NCBI RefSeq assembly: GCF_002327105.1
Contig: NZ_CP023406.1
Span: 2,170,001-2,234,000, forward strand
Length of the DNA: 64,000 nt
Direction: 5' to 3'
Source: Luteimonas chenhongjianii
GTDB taxonomy: Bacteria > Pseudomonadota > Gammaproteobacteria > Xanthomonadales > Xanthomonadaceae
Within the stretch, counting starts at the first letter, position 1, and every line of letters begins with the position of its first letter. The translations under genes and the position numbers were made by a program. Below the pieces are notes generated by a model that saw nothing but the letters and a program-made list of their open reading frames with translations, had not been told where the DNA came from and did no database searches. Shown in pieces: positions 9,887 through 19,801 of this stretch.

Positions 9887-10504
9887 ATGGCCGCGATCCC
9901 GCAGACCCTGGACGCCCTGCTGGCCGGACGTACCGTGTGGCCAGCAGGGCGCGGTGCACCCCAGCTCGATGCGGGGCAGCCGACCGGGCATGCCGCACTC
10001 GATGCGGTGCTGCCCAGCGGCGGCTGGCCACCACGTGCGCTGACCGAGCTGCTGCTGCCGGCCGAGGGGGTCGGCGAGATCTCGCTGTTGTTCCCCGTGT
10101 TGGCGCGCATCACCGCCGCGGGCGGACGGGTGGTGCTGATCGCGCCCCCCTGCATTCCCTATGCGCCGGCCTGGCAGGCGGCCGGGGTGCGGCTGGATGT
10201 ACTGGATGTCGTCGAGGCGACGCAGGACGAAGCGCTTTGGGCCTTCGAGCAATGCCTGCGCAGCGGCGCCTGCGCTGCGGTGCTGGGGTGGCCGGACACC
10301 GGCGATGCCCGGCTGATGCGACGGCTGCAGGTGGCGGCCGACAGTGGCGATTGCCATGCCTTCGCAATCCGCGACCGGCGGCATGCGGCCAATTCCTCCC
10401 CGGCGGCGTTGCGCCTGGAGTTCCTGCCCGAGGTGCAGGCTTGGCAGGTGCGCAAATGTCGCGGCGGACGGATTCCGTCGCAGCCCCTGCGACTGGCGGG
10501 CTGA
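9887..10504 (+). CDS. imuA: ImuA, RecA/SulA-like partner of the translesion mutasome
   Basis: This 205-residue protein belongs to the ImuA family, which resembles RecA/SulA and is needed for damage-induced mutagenesis with ImuB and DnaE2. Recognisable blocks are the N-terminal WPAGRG...TGHAALDAVLPSGGWPPRALTELL, the strand VVLIAPPCIPYAPAWQAAG, and the C-terminal LRLEFLPEVQAWQVRKCRGG. There is no Walker A, in line with the family. The ATG is one base past the lexA stop, so translation is probably coupled. Its length is typical. Confidence 0.9.
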   Translation: MAAIPQTLDALLAGRTVWPAGRGAPQLDAGQPTGHAALDAVLPSGGWPPRALTELLLPAEGVGEISLLFPVLARITAAGGRVVLIAPPCIPYAPAWQAAGVRLDVLDVVEATQDEALWAFEQCLRSGACAAVLGWPDTGDARLMRRLQVAADSGDCHAFAIRDRRHAANSSPAALRLEFLPEVQAWQVRKCRGGRIPSQPLRLAG

Positions 10505-10514
10505 TGATCCCGCC

Positions 10515-11936
10515 ATGCTCTGGGCCTGCATTCTCCTGCCGCAACTGGCGCTCGACGCCGTTCTCCGCCGTCAGCCGGAATCCGACGCGCCGTTCGTTCT
10601 AGTCGACGGGCCCGCGCAGTTGCGCCGCCTGCACAGCGTCAATGCCGCGGCTGCCGACCACGGGCTGAAACCCGGCATGCGGCTGTCCGCTGCCCATGCA
10701 CTGCTGGCCGATGTCCGTACCCAGGCCTACGACCTGCAGGACGAATCGCGCTGGCATCGTTTCCTCGCGGCCTGGGCCTACCGCCACAGCTCGCTGGTCA
10801 GCCAGCAATGGCCGCGCGCGATCGTGCTCGAGGTCCAGGCGAGTTTTCGCCTGTTCGGACCCTGGTCGCGGTTCGAACCGCGGCTGCGCGAGGAACTCGC
10901 GGCCCAGGGCTTCGGCCATCGCATCGCCTTGGCGCCCACGCCCACCGCCGCGCGCGTGCTGGTCGGGCTGCGCGATGGACTGGCGGTGTGGAAGACCGAC
11001 GAACTGGCAGTACTGCTCGACCGCACCCCGGTGCGCCGGGCGGCACTGCCCGGCGAGGCCGGCGAGCATCTGTACCGTATGGGCGTGCGCACGCTCGGCA
11101 CCTTGCGCGCCTTGCCTACCGCCTCGGTGCAACGGCGTTTCGGCATCGAGGTGCTGTCGCACCTGCGCCGGCTCTATGGCGAGGCCGACGATCCGGTGGC
11201 CTGCTACACGCCGCCCGACCATTTCGACATGCGCGTCGAACTCGGCTACGAGGTGGAAGCGCATCCGCCGCTGCTGTTTCCGCTGCGCCGGCTGGTCAAC
11301 GACCTGTGCACTTATCTGTCAGCGCGAGACGGCGGGGTGCAGCGCTTCGTCGTGCGCCTGGAGCACGACGAAGGCCTGACCGATGTCGAGGTCGGTCTGC
11401 TCGCGGCCGAACGTTCGCCGGCGATGCTGTTCGAACTTGCGCGCAACCGGCTCGAGCGCACGGCGATCGCGCGGCCGGTGGTCGCGATGCGCCTGCTCGC
11501 GCGCGAGTTGCCGCCGTTCGTGCCCGCGGCGCGCGACCTGTTCGACAGCCGGCCGCAGCAGGCGCTGGACTGGCCGCACCTGCGCGAACGCCTGCGCGCC
11601 CGGCTCGGCGACGATGCCGTATACCGGGTCGTGCCGGCCGACGATCCTCGCCCGGAACGCGCCTGGGCACGCGTGATCGGCGACTGCAGCGGCCCGGTTC
11701 CCGAAGCGCCGGTGCGCCCGGAGCGCCCGGCTTGGCTTTTACCGCAGCCGCTGCCGCTGCGCGACGCCGGCCTGCGCATCCTCTCCGGTCCGGAACGCCT
11801 GGAAAGCGGCTGGTGGGACGACGGCGACGCCCGCCGTGACTACTACGTCGTCGAAACCGGCAACGGCCAGCGCGGCTGGGCATTCGTGCCGCCCGGCCGG
11901 TTCGATGGCTGGATGCTGCACGGCTGGTTCGCATGA
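10515..11936 (+). CDS. imuB: ImuB, catalytically inactive Y-family polymerase homologue
   Basis: This 473-residue protein is a DinB-like scaffold that bridges the beta clamp, ImuA and DnaE2. The N-terminus [16 protein letters not shown] replaces the catalytic Asp of the Y-family 'DMDCFFA' motif. The second motif reads VQASFRLFG instead of SIDEA, so no acidic triad remains, as known for ImuB. Helix-hairpin elements ([13 protein letters not shown]) and a long C-terminal region ending in a [16 protein letters not shown] segment complete it. It starts 10 bp after imuA; its last four bases overlap the dnaE2 start (ATGA). Confidence 0.92.
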   Translation: MLWACILLPQLALDAVLRRQPESDAPFVLVDGPAQLRRLHSVNAAAADHGLKPGMRLSAAHALLADVRTQAYDLQDESRWHRFLAAWAYRHSSLVSQQWPRAIVLEVQASFRLFGPWSRFEPRLREELAAQGFGHRIALAPTPTAARVLVGLRDGLAVWKTDELAVLLDRTPVRRAALPGEAGEHLYRMGVRTLGTLRALPTASVQRRFGIEVLSHLRRLYGEADDPVACYTPPDHFDMRVELGYEVEAHPPLLFPLRRLVNDLCTYLSARDGGVQRFVVRLEHDEGLTDVEVGLLAAERSPAMLFELARNRLERTAIARPVVAMRLLARELPPFVPAARDLFDSRPQQALDWPHLRERLRARLGDDAVYRVVPADDPRPERAWARVIGDCSGPVPEAPVRPERPAWLLPQPLPLRDAGLRILSGPERLESGWWDDGDARRDYYVVETGNGQRGWAFVPPGRFDGWMLHGWFA

Positions 11937-14900
11937 GCTGGGACGATACGACCGACGGGGTCGGCCGCGACACACCGGGGGCGCATGTTCCGCGCGCCCT
12001 GCGCGTGGCCTCGCGCCTGCGCCCTGCCGCCAACGACGACGTCGCGCACGATACCGCCGACGATCTGCCCGCCTATGCGGAACTGCATTGTCTGTCGGAC
12101 TTCTCGTTCCTGCGCGGCGCCTCCAGCGCCGAGCAGTTGTTCGCACGCGCCGTGCAGTGCGGCTACAGCGCACTCGCGATCACCGACGAATGCTCGCTCG
12201 CCGGCATCGTGCGCGGGCTCGAGGCCTCGGAGAAAACCGGCCTGAAGCTGATCGTCGGCAGCGAGTTCCGCCTGCTCGACGACACCCGCTTCGTGTTGCT
12301 GGTCGAGACCCGCGCGGGTTACGCGCAGCTGTGTGCGCTGATCACCCGTGGGCGGCGCGCTGGCACCAAGGGCGGTTACCGGCTGTCGCGGACGGATGTC
12401 GAAGCCGAATTCCGCGGAAAGACGCCCGGCGTGTTCGCGGTATGGCTGCCCGGCGCGACGCCCCAGGCGGGACAGGGCGCCTGGCTGCAGGACGTGTTCC
12501 CAAAGCGCACGCATCTGGCCGTGGAACTGCACCGCGAATGCGACGACACCGGACGCCTCGCGTCGCTGCAGGCGCTTGCGCGCACGCTCGACATGCCCGC
12601 GCTCGCCAGTGGGGATGTGCACATGGCGACACGGCGCGAACGCATCCTGCAGGACACGCTGACCGCGATCCGCCACACCACGCCGATCGCCGATTGCGGC
12701 GCACACCTGTTCCGCAACGGCGAACGGCATCTGCGTGGCCGGCGCGCACTGGGCAACATCTACGGCCGTGAGCTGATGCAGGCCGCCGCCGATCTCGCGG
12801 CGCGTTGCAGCTTCGGCATGCGCGAGCTGCATTACGACTATCCGGTGGAACTGGTGCCCGACGGACATACGCCGGCAAGCTGGCTGCGCGAGCTGACGGA
12901 ACGGGGCATCCGGATCCGCTGGCCGCAGGGTCCCACCGCCAAGGTGCGCGCACTGATCGAGGACGAACTGAAGTTGATCGCGCGCAAGGGCTATGAAGCG
13001 TTCTTCCTGACGGTGGCCGATATCGTCCGCTTCGCCCGCAGCCAGGACATCCTGTGCCAGGGCCGCGGCTCGTCGGCCAATTCCGCGGTCTGTTACGCGC
13101 TCGGCATCACCGCGGTCAATCCCGACGAGACCCGCCTGCTGATGGCGCGCTTCCTGTCGGACAACCGCGACGAGCCGCCGGACATCGACGTCGACTTCGA
13201 GCACGAACGGCGCGAGGAGGTCATCCAGTACGTCTATGCCAAATATGGCCGCGAGCGCGCCGCACTGGCGGCCACGGTGATCGCCTATCGCGGCAAGAGC
13301 GCGGTGCGTGATGTGGCCAAGGCCTTCGGCCTGCCGCCCGACCAGATCGCGCTGCTGGCCAACTGCTACGGATGGGGCAACGGCGAAACGCCGATGGAAG
13401 AGCGCATCACCGAGGCCGGCTTCGATCTCGACAATCCGCTGATCACGAAGATCCTGGTCATCACCGAGATGCTGCGGGGCCATCCGCGGCACCTGTCGCA
13501 GCATGTGGGCGGCTTCGTGATCTCGAACGAACCGCTTTCGCATCTGGTGCCGGTGGAGAACGCGGCAATGGACGGCCGCACCATCATCCAGTGGGACAAG
13601 GACGATCTGGAGACGATGAAGCTGCTCAAGGTCGACTGCCTGGCACTTGGCATGCTGACCTGCATCCGCAAGACGCTGGACCTGGTGCGCGGACATCGCG
13701 GGCGCGACTTCGAGATCGCGACCTTGCCGACCGAAGACCAGCCGACCTACGAGATGATCCAGATCGCCGACACCGTCGGTGTGTTCCAGATCGAGTCGCG
13801 CGCGCAGATGGCGATGCTGCCCAGGCTCAAGCCGAAGGTGTTCTACGACCTGGTGATCGAGGTCGCGATCGTACGCCCCGGCCCGATCCAGGGCGACATG
13901 GTGCATCCCTATCTGCGCCGCCGGCAGGGTCACGAAGCGGTCACGTACCCGTCGGAGGGGGTGCGCGAGATCCTCGGTCCGACGCTCGGCGTGCCGCTGT
14001 TCCAGGAGCAGGTCATGGAGCTGGTGATCCATGCCGGCTACTCCCATGCGGAAGCCGACCAGCTGCGGCGCTCGATGGCCGCCTGGCGACGCGGCGGCGA
14101 CATGGAGCCGCATCGTGCGCGGATCCGGCAACTGATGGCCGCAAAGGATTACTCGCCGGAATTCATCGACCAGATCTTCGAACAGATCAAGGGCTTCGGC
14201 TCCTACGGGTTCCCACAGAGTCATGCCGCCTCGTTCGCCAAACTGGTCTATGCCAGTTGCTGGCTCAAGCGTCATGAGCCAGCCGCGTTCGCCTGCGGCC
14301 TGCTCAATTCGCAGCCGATGGGCTTCTATTCGCCGAGCCAGATCGTGCAGGACGCCCGCCGCGGCAGTGCCCATCGCGCACCGGTCACCGTGTTGCCGGT
14401 CGACGTGATGCACAGCGAGCACGACTGCACCCTGGTCGGCGGGCGCATCGCGCAAGGGCAGGGCGATGCCGGCATCCAGCCCGACATCCGGCTCGGCCTG
14501 CGGATGGTCGCCGGCCTGTCCATGGCCATGGCCGACGCCGTGGTGGCGGCGCGGCGACAGCGGCCCTTTTCCAGTGTGGAGGATCTGTGCCTGCGTGCGC
14601 GCCTCGACGAGAAGGCCCGCAGCGTGCTTGCCGAATCCGGCGCCCTGGCGTCTCTGGCCGGTCATCGCAATGCGGCGCGCTGGGCTGTCGCCGGCATCGA
14701 GCGGCAGCGGCCACTGTTGCCGGGCAGTCCGGAGGAAGTGCCGGTCGAACTGCCCAGGCCGCGTGCCGGCGAGGAGATCCTCGCCGATTACCGCAGCACG
14801 GGCCTGACCCTGGGGCCGCATCCGATGGCCCTGCTGCGCCCGCGCATGGCCGAACGCCGGATCATCGGCCTGCGCGAGTTGCAGCAGCGCAGGCACGGCA

Positions 14901-15181
14901 GCGGCGTGCATGTCGCCGGGCTGGTGACCCAGCGGCAGCGACCGGGCACGGCCAAGGGCACGATCTTCGTCACCCTCGAGGACGAGACCGGCATGATCAA
15001 CGTGATCGTCTGGCCGCATCTGGCGCTGCGTCGCCGCCGGGCCTTGCTGGAATCGCGATTGATGGCGGTGCGCGGACGCTGGGAGCGCGTGGACGGCGTG
15101 GCCCACCTGATCGCCGGCGATCTCGAAGACCTCAGCGGCATGCTCGGCGGCATGCAGCTGCCCTCACGGGATTTCCACTGA
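11933..15181 (+). CDS. dnaE2: Error-prone DNA polymerase III alpha-like subunit DnaE2
   Basis: This 1082-residue C-family polymerase carries out SOS mutagenesis across lesions. The PHP domain begins at [21 protein letters not shown]. The polymerase core shows [18 protein letters not shown] and the catalytic [18 protein letters not shown], then [22 protein letters not shown] helix-hairpin-helix and an OB-fold ([25 protein letters not shown]) follow near the end. The length matches the DnaE2 rather than the DnaE1 class. The start ATG overlaps the imuB stop by four bases. It is the last gene of the LexA2 operon. Confidence 0.96.
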   Translation: MSWDDTTDGVGRDTPGAHVPRALRVASRLRPAANDDVAHDTADDLPAYAELHCLSDFSFLRGASSAEQLFARAVQCGYSALAITDECSLAGIVRGLEASEKTGLKLIVGSEFRLLDDTRFVLLVETRAGYAQLCALITRGRRAGTKGGYRLSRTDVEAEFRGKTPGVFAVWLPGATPQAGQGAWLQDVFPKRTHLAVELHRECDDTGRLASLQALARTLDMPALASGDVHMATRRERILQDTLTAIRHTTPIADCGAHLFRNGERHLRGRRALGNIYGRELMQAAADLAARCSFGMRELHYDYPVELVPDGHTPASWLRELTERGIRIRWPQGPTAKVRALIEDELKLIARKGYEAFFLTVADIVRFARSQDILCQGRGSSANSAVCYALGITAVNPDETRLLMARFLSDNRDEPPDIDVDFEHERREEVIQYVYAKYGRERAALAATVIAYRGKSAVRDVAKAFGLPPDQIALLANCYGWGNGETPMEERITEAGFDLDNPLITKILVITEMLRGHPRHLSQHVGGFVISNEPLSHLVPVENAAMDGRTIIQWDKDDLETMKLLKVDCLALGMLTCIRKTLDLVRGHRGRDFEIATLPTEDQPTYEMIQIADTVGVFQIESRAQMAMLPRLKPKVFYDLVIEVAIVRPGPIQGDMVHPYLRRRQGHEAVTYPSEGVREILGPTLGVPLFQEQVMELVIHAGYSHAEADQLRRSMAAWRRGGDMEPHRARIRQLMAAKDYSPEFIDQIFEQIKGFGSYGFPQSHAASFAKLVYASCWLKRHEPAAFACGLLNSQPMGFYSPSQIVQDARRGSAHRAPVTVLPVDVMHSEHDCTLVGGRIAQGQGDAGIQPDIRLGLRMVAGLSMAMADAVVAARRQRPFSSVEDLCLRARLDEKARSVLAESGALASLAGHRNAARWAVAGIERQRPLLPGSPEEVPVELPRPRAGEEILADYRSTGLTLGPHPMALLRPRMAERRIIGLRELQQRRHGSGVHVAGLVTQRQRPGTAKGTIFVTLEDETGMINVIVWPHLALRRRRALLESRLMAVRGRWERVDGVAHLIAGDLEDLSGMLGGMQLPSRDFH

Positions 15182-15400
15182 TCCTGCGGCGCCGGTTGGG
15201 GCGATGCGATCACCGCGCGCCTGCTCCGTCGCTGTCGCAGTGACGGAGCGCTTGTGGATTCCGCCGGGGGTCGTCCGCCTCGAGTGAAGCACCGCGCTCA
15301 AGCGCCGTATGGCAGCAGGCCAGGTCAGCGCCGCGCCAATGCCCCGGTGAGACGGATGCGTCCGATGCATCTGCGCATGTGCGGAGTCCCTCCGGCAGAC

Positions 15401-15426
15401 ACGACACGGGGCCCGAAGGCCCCGTG
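15401..15426 (-). terminator. Hairpin downstream of rluB
   Basis: A perfect 9-bp stem CACGGGGCC/GGCCCCGTG has a CGAA loop (TTCG on the minus strand), 27 bp past the rluB stop. It lacks a T-run, so termination is plausible but not certain. The rest of the 271-bp dnaE2-rluB interval shows no gene. Confidence 0.55.
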
Positions 15427-15452
15427 CGTCAGATCATGCAGCAAATGTGCGA

Positions 15453-17111
15453 TCAGCGACCGCCGCCGCGCGGGCCGCGGTTGCCGCCGCCCGGCGGGCG
15501 TCCGCCCGGAGCGCGGTTGCCGCCACCGGGGCCGCCCGGGCCGCGACCGCCCGGACCACCGGGACCCTTCGGTCCGCGATTGCCGCCCGGACGCGGGCCG
15601 CGCGGCGCGGCGTTGGGATTGAAGCTGCCGGGGTTGGCGTGATCGGACGGGAAGTTCGGCGCGCTGTCGGGATGGCCGTAGGGTGCACGCGGCCGGCCGG
15701 GACCACCGCCACCGCCACCACCACCGCCGCCACCGGCTGGCCGGGACGCCCATGGCGCCGGTCCGCCGCCGCCCCGCGGACCACCGCCGCCGGCGCCGCG
15801 CGGACCCTGTCCGCCACCGCCCGGACCGCCGGGTCCACGCTTCTTGCCTGCACCGGGACCACCGGCGCCGCCATAGGGCTTCTTGGGGCCGCGGCCGTCG
15901 GCATTGCGGTGGCCACTGGGGCCGGTCTCCACGCCATCGGGCACATACCAGGTGCGGAACGCGGCGGGATTGCCTTCGGGCAGGCCGCGCGCACCCTTGT
16001 CGGCGCGCTGCTTGAACGGGCGCTGCGACTGCTTGGCCGCGGCGTCGCCCGTGACGGTCAGGCCGCCGTGCGGCTTGCGGGGGCCGCCACGGCCACGGCC
16101 GCGGTCCTCGCGCACGTTGTCGAAGCGCCGCAGCTCGCGACCTTCGTCGGCGCCGCTGTTCTGGCCGTTGACATAGGCCTTGCCCGCACCGCCCTTGCCC
16201 AGGTGTACGGTCGACTTGGTGGCCTTGCGCTGGCCGATGACCGGCTGCAGCGTCAGTGCCGGCGGCGGGCCTTCCTCGAGCTTGAGCTCCTTGCGCAAGG
16301 CCTCGACCTGGGCGTCGGGAAGTTCCTGCGACTGTCCGCGCAACAACGGCTGGGGCAACGTGACATTGCCGTAGCGCACGCGCTTGAGGCGACTGACCTG
16401 GCAGCCTTGCGATTCCCACAGGCGGCGCACCTCGCGGTTGCGACCCTCCTTGAGCAGAACCTGGAACCAGTCATGTGAATCGGTGCCGCCGATGCGTTCG
16501 ATCGCGTCGAACTTGGCCGGGCCGTCCTCCAGCGCAACGCCGCGCTTGAGGCGGTCGACGATCTTGTCAGACACGGTGTCCTCGCCCTCGGGCGCCCGCA
16601 CGCGGCATACGTACTCGCGCTCGACCTCGTAGGAGGGATGCATCATCGCGTTGGCGAGTTCGCCATCGGTGGTGAGCAGCAGCAGGCCGGTGGTGTTGAT
16701 GTCGAGGCGGCCGATCGCGATCCAGCGTGCGCCCTTGAGCGCGGGGAGGGCATCGAAAATCGTCGGGCGGCCCTCGGGATCCTCGCGCGTGGTGACCTCG
16801 CCTTCGGGCTTGTTGTAGATCAGCACGCGCGCAGGCTCGGTCAGCGCGCTGGCCACGAACACCTTGCCGTCGAGCTCGATGCGGTCGCCGCCCTTGATCG
16901 ACATGCCGGTCTGGGCGGTTTCGCCGTTGACCTTGACCAGGCCATCGGCGATGCGCTGCTCGAGCGCGCGCCGTGAGCCCAGGCCCGCCTGCGCGAGCAC
17001 CTTGTGCAGGCGCTCCTCGAGCTTGGGGGCGGCATCGGCGGTCGCGGCTTCACCGCGCTTGAGCGAAAGCGGTGAGCGGGTGGGTTTGTCGGTATTGCGT
17101 TGCTGCGTCAT
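15453..17111 (-). CDS. rluB: 23S rRNA pseudouridine(2605) synthase family (RluB-like) with a very long Gly/Pro/Arg-rich tail
   Basis: This is a 552-residue protein. An N-terminal S4 RNA-binding domain (LEERLHKVLAQAGLGSRRA, about 31-90) precedes a RsuA-type pseudouridine synthase domain. The catalytic Asp137 lies in GRLDINTTGLLLLT, with RNREVRRLWESQG further on. RluB converts U2605 of 23S rRNA. Beyond residue ~280 the protein becomes basic and disordered, ending in about 130 residues almost entirely Gly, Pro, Arg, Asn and Ala, including a run of 11 glycines. E. coli RluB has ~290 residues, so the tail doubles the length. The start overlaps the scpB stop. Confidence 0.92.
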   Translation of the reverse strand: MTQQRNTDKPTRSPLSLKRGEAATADAAPKLEERLHKVLAQAGLGSRRALEQRIADGLVKVNGETAQTGMSIKGGDRIELDGKVFVASALTEPARVLIYNKPEGEVTTREDPEGRPTIFDALPALKGARWIAIGRLDINTTGLLLLTTDGELANAMMHPSYEVEREYVCRVRAPEGEDTVSDKIVDRLKRGVALEDGPAKFDAIERIGGTDSHDWFQVLLKEGRNREVRRLWESQGCQVSRLKRVRYGNVTLPQPLLRGQSQELPDAQVEALRKELKLEEGPPPALTLQPVIGQRKATKSTVHLGKGGAGKAYVNGQNSGADEGRELRRFDNVREDRGRGRGGPRKPHGGLTVTGDAAAKQSQRPFKQRADKGARGLPEGNPAAFRTWYVPDGVETGPSGHRNADGRGPKKPYGGAGGPGAGKKRGPGGPGGGGQGPRGAGGGGPRGGGGPAPWASRPAGGGGGGGGGGGPGRPRAPYGHPDSAPNFPSDHANPGSFNPNAAPRGPRPGGNRGPKGPGGPGGRGPGGPGGGNRAPGGRPPGGGNRGPRGGGR

Positions 17112-18046
17112 GTATGGCTCCGATCGCTGTCGCCGTCTACGGCGAGGGCGTTGTCTTCGTCTGTCGAGGTGTCGTCGCCGGACGTATCGTCCGGCGGGAT
17201 GGCGTCGGGAGCGGCGTCGGCAGTCGTGCCGCCATCGTCCCGTTGAGGGGCTTGAACATCGGTATCGTCGGATACGGCGCTACGGGCATCGGAAATGGAG
17301 CCGGCGTCGATATCAGCGTCGTCTTCGCCAGCGGACTCATCTGTGCCGACCGCGCCGGTTTCCTGGTCGGGGTCGGACGGATGTGCGCCCCGTGTATCTG
17401 CATCGGTGTCGGTGTCGGTGTCGGCGTCCGCTTCCGCAGTGTCCGACGACCCGATGCCGCCGACCGTGCGGTCGGTCTCGGTATCGGTGCCGGCGAACCG
17501 AAGCTGCGGATCGAGCTCGGCGAAATCCTTGAGCTCCGAGAGCGGCGGCAGATCGTCGAGCCGCCGCAGGCCGAAGTAATCGAGAAAGGCCTTGGTGGTG
17601 CCGAGCAGTTCCGGGCGGCCGGGCATGTCGCGGTGGCCGACGACGCGGATCCACTCGCGCTCCTCGAGCGCCTTGATGATGTTGCTGTTGGTCGCCACGC
17701 CGCGCACCTGCTCGATCTCGCCGCGGGTGATCGGCTGGCGATAGGCGATCAGCGCCAGGGTTTCCAGCGTGGCACGGGTGTACCTGGTCTGGCGCTCGGT
17801 CCACAGCCGAGACACCCAGGCATGCACGTCGCTGCGTACCTGGTAGCGCCAGCCCGAGGCCAGCTCCACCAGTTCCACGCCGCGATCGACGCACGCGGCC
17901 TGCAGCTCGACGAGCGCCTGCTTGAGGCTGCCCTCGGGCGCGGGTTCGTCGAGCGTGAACAGCGTCTCGAGCTGCGACAGGCTCAGCGGCTGCGAGGAGG
18001 CGAGCAGGGCGGCCTCGACGACGCGATTGATGAAAGTCTGGTCCAT
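17108..18046 (-). CDS. scpB: Segregation and condensation protein B
   Basis: This 312-residue subunit forms the kleisin complex with ScpA and SMC. Tandem winged-helix domains fill residues 1-180, with the conserved ALIAYRQPITRGEIEQVRGV and IIKALEEREWIRVVGHRDMPGRP blocks. Residues ~186-312 are an acidic tail rich in Asp, Thr and Ser, with a DTDTDTDADT-type repeat, much longer than in typical ScpB (~200 residues). The stop overlaps the rluB start by two bases. smc itself lies 26 kb away in this window. Confidence 0.92.
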   Translation of the reverse strand: MDQTFINRVVEAALLASSQPLSLSQLETLFTLDEPAPEGSLKQALVELQAACVDRGVELVELASGWRYQVRSDVHAWVSRLWTERQTRYTRATLETLALIAYRQPITRGEIEQVRGVATNSNIIKALEEREWIRVVGHRDMPGRPELLGTTKAFLDYFGLRRLDDLPPLSELKDFAELDPQLRFAGTDTETDRTVGGIGSSDTAEADADTDTDTDADTRGAHPSDPDQETGAVGTDESAGEDDADIDAGSISDARSAVSDDTDVQAPQRDDGGTTADAAPDAIPPDDTSGDDTSTDEDNALAVDGDSDRSHT

Positions 18047-18073
18047 CGGATCTCTTGGGATCGAATTCGGCGG

Positions 18074-18982
18074 TCAGGGCTGGTCGGGTTCGGGCACGTC
18101 GTCGTCGAACTCGCTGGAGAACATCGTCGGCGGCGCTGCGCCGTCGGCGTCGGCAAGCGACTTGACGTAGATCGGCGCCAGCGGCGCCTCCTGCACGATG
18201 TCGAGCAGGCGTTCCTTGGTCAGCTCGAGGATGGACAGGAACGTCACGACGACGCCCAGCCGGCCTTCCTCGGGTTCGAACAGCGACTCGAAGCGGTGGA
18301 AGTGTCCGCCCGCGAGTCGGGTCAGCACTTCGCCCATGCGCTGGCGCACGCTCAGCGCGTCCCGGCGGATCGCGTGGCCGGTGAACAGCTCGGCGCGCTT
18401 GAGCACGTCGTGCAGCGCCAGCAGCATCTCGCGCAGATCGACCGGCGGCGGATCGCGGTTGATCGTGCGCTCGGGCAGCATCGCCTGCGCCGGCGCGGTG
18501 TCGCGGTCCTGGCGCGGCAACCGGTCGAGATCCTCGGCCGCCTGCTTGAAGCGTTCGTACTCCTGCAGCCGGCGCACGAGCTCGGCGCGCGGGTCGCCTT
18601 CCTCGGTTTCGTCCACCGGCGGCCGCGGCAGCAGCATCCGCGATTTGATCTCCGCCAGGATCGCGGCCATCACCAGGTACTCGGCGGCGAGCTCGAAGCG
18701 CAGCTCCTGCATCACGCCGATGTAGGCGACGTACTGCCTGGTGATGTCGGCCACCGGGATGTCGAGGATGTCGAGGTTCTGGCGACGGATCAGGTACAGC
18801 AGCAGGTCCAGCGGACCCTCGAACGCGTCGAGAATGACTTCCAGCGCATCCGGCGGGATGTAGAGATCCTGCGGGATCTGCAGCACCGGCTGCCCATGCA
18901 CCAGCGCCAGCGGGAATTCCTGCTGCTGGGGCGAGGCGGCGGCGATGACGGACGCCGGAGCGTCGGATGCGGGTTGGGTCAT
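18074..18982 (-). CDS. scpA: Segregation and condensation protein A (kleisin)
   Basis: This 302-residue kleisin bridges SMC heads. The N-terminal helical block YIPPDALEVILDAFEGPLDLLLYLIRRQNLDILDIPVADIT binds the SMC neck. AAEYLVMAAILAEIKSRMLLP follows, and the C-terminal winged helix (LGVVVTFLSILELTKERL) contacts the SMC cap. ATG 18982 (MTQPASDAP) is chosen; the frame runs 109 codons higher but without conserved sequence. It sits 27 bp before scpB, and scpA-scpB-rluB is a conserved order. Confidence 0.94.
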   Translation of the reverse strand: MTQPASDAPASVIAAASPQQQEFPLALVHGQPVLQIPQDLYIPPDALEVILDAFEGPLDLLLYLIRRQNLDILDIPVADITRQYVAYIGVMQELRFELAAEYLVMAAILAEIKSRMLLPRPPVDETEEGDPRAELVRRLQEYERFKQAAEDLDRLPRQDRDTAPAQAMLPERTINRDPPPVDLREMLLALHDVLKRAELFTGHAIRRDALSVRQRMGEVLTRLAGGHFHRFESLFEPEEGRLGVVVTFLSILELTKERLLDIVQEAPLAPIYVKSLADADGAAPPTMFSSEFDDDVPEPDQP

Positions 18983-19363
18983 TCGGTGCGCAACCGCGGC
19001 GGGTTGCTCGGGAGCTGGTTCACTGTCGGTGGATCGCAGGCAGGGCTGGCGACGGATCGGCGGGCCGCAGGTGCGGGTCCGGTCGGTAGCGCGGCTCGGG
19101 CCGGCGCGGAAACAACGGTGCTGCGGAACATCTTCGTAAACGTCGGTCGGCGCCAAGCGCGGTGCGCGTCTGCATGCAGGGCAGGCGAGGGATCGTGAGG
19201 GCGTTGGACCGGGCCGGTCGGATGACCGCGTGCGGCAGACCCTGTGCGGGCGCCGGGCGGCGGACTGGCCGATGTGCTGGCGACAAGGGTACGCGGTGCC
19301 GGCAGGCACTGTCCAGCCGGCGAGGTCGCTACACTGCGCGCCTCTGCAGATCGGGGTTCATGC
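18983..19363. other. Intergenic region between divergent scpA and the YciI-like gene
   Basis: These 381 bp contain no convincing gene. Reading frames here are GC-rich shadows. A TACACT box (19330-19335) may be the -10 of the YciI-like gene, though no good -35 is visible. The promoter of scpA-scpB-rluB must also lie here. Confidence 0.5.
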
Positions 19364-19663
19364 ATGTGGTACGCAATCGAAGGGTATGACGGGCAGGACG
19401 TCCTCGGGCGGCGTGGTGAAGCACGGCCCGCGCACCTCGCGCGCCTGGTCGAACTGCGGGATGCGGGGCGCCTCCTGCTGGCCGGGCCGTGCCCGGCAAT
19501 CGACAGCGAGGACCCGGGTCCGGCCGGCTTCAGCGGCAGCATCGTGATTGCCGAGTTCGAGTCGCTCGATGCCGCGCGCGCCTGGGCGGACGCCGACCCG
19601 TACGTGGCGGCCGGCGTCTACGCGCGGGTGGAGGTGCGGCCGTTCCGCAAGGTGCTGCCCTGA
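19364..19663 (+). CDS. YciI-family protein
   Basis: This is a 99-residue ferredoxin-like (dimeric alpha-beta barrel) protein of the YciI family. The typical start [11 protein letters not shown] is followed by [22 protein letters not shown] with the conserved His of the family. The later parts are [24 protein letters not shown] and [11 protein letters not shown]. The biochemical role is not established. It lies immediately before a LacI-family gene but is probably linked functionally to neither side. ATG 19364 gives the canonical N-terminus. Confidence 0.9.
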   Translation: MWYAIEGYDGQDVLGRRGEARPAHLARLVELRDAGRLLLAGPCPAIDSEDPGPAGFSGSIVIAEFESLDAARAWADADPYVAAGVYARVEVRPFRKVLP

Positions 19664-19742
19664 TCGCCGCAGGCGCATGAAATCGGCCTCCCGCTTCGGC
19701 GTGCAGTGCCGGGAGCGGGGCTCTCCACAGGGACTCGTCCGA

Positions 19743-19771
19743 TTTACACCGCGTTCTGAAAGCGCTTACTG
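19743..19771 (+). promoter_or_regulatory. Promoter and LacI-type operator of the regulator gene
   Basis: TTTACA (19743-19748) and TTACTG (19766-19771) are 17 bp apart. The -10 box lies in GAAAGCGCTTAC (19758-19769), whose core AAGCGCTT is palindromic and has the central CG typical of LacI-family operators. Autoregulation is inferred. Confidence 0.55.
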
Positions 19772-19801
19772 TCGGTCCATCAACAGTCCGGAGGAGTCTG
19801 C

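Noticed and set aside
11843..15106. 1087-codon minus-strand frame opposite dnaE2
   Set aside because: Shadow of dnaE2; no domains, and it overlaps a well-supported operon.
15700..15840. GC-rich repeat-like stretch considered as a tandem repeat or mobile element
   Set aside because: It is the coding sequence of the Gly/Pro/Arg tail of RluB; in frame throughout and without a regular repeat unit.
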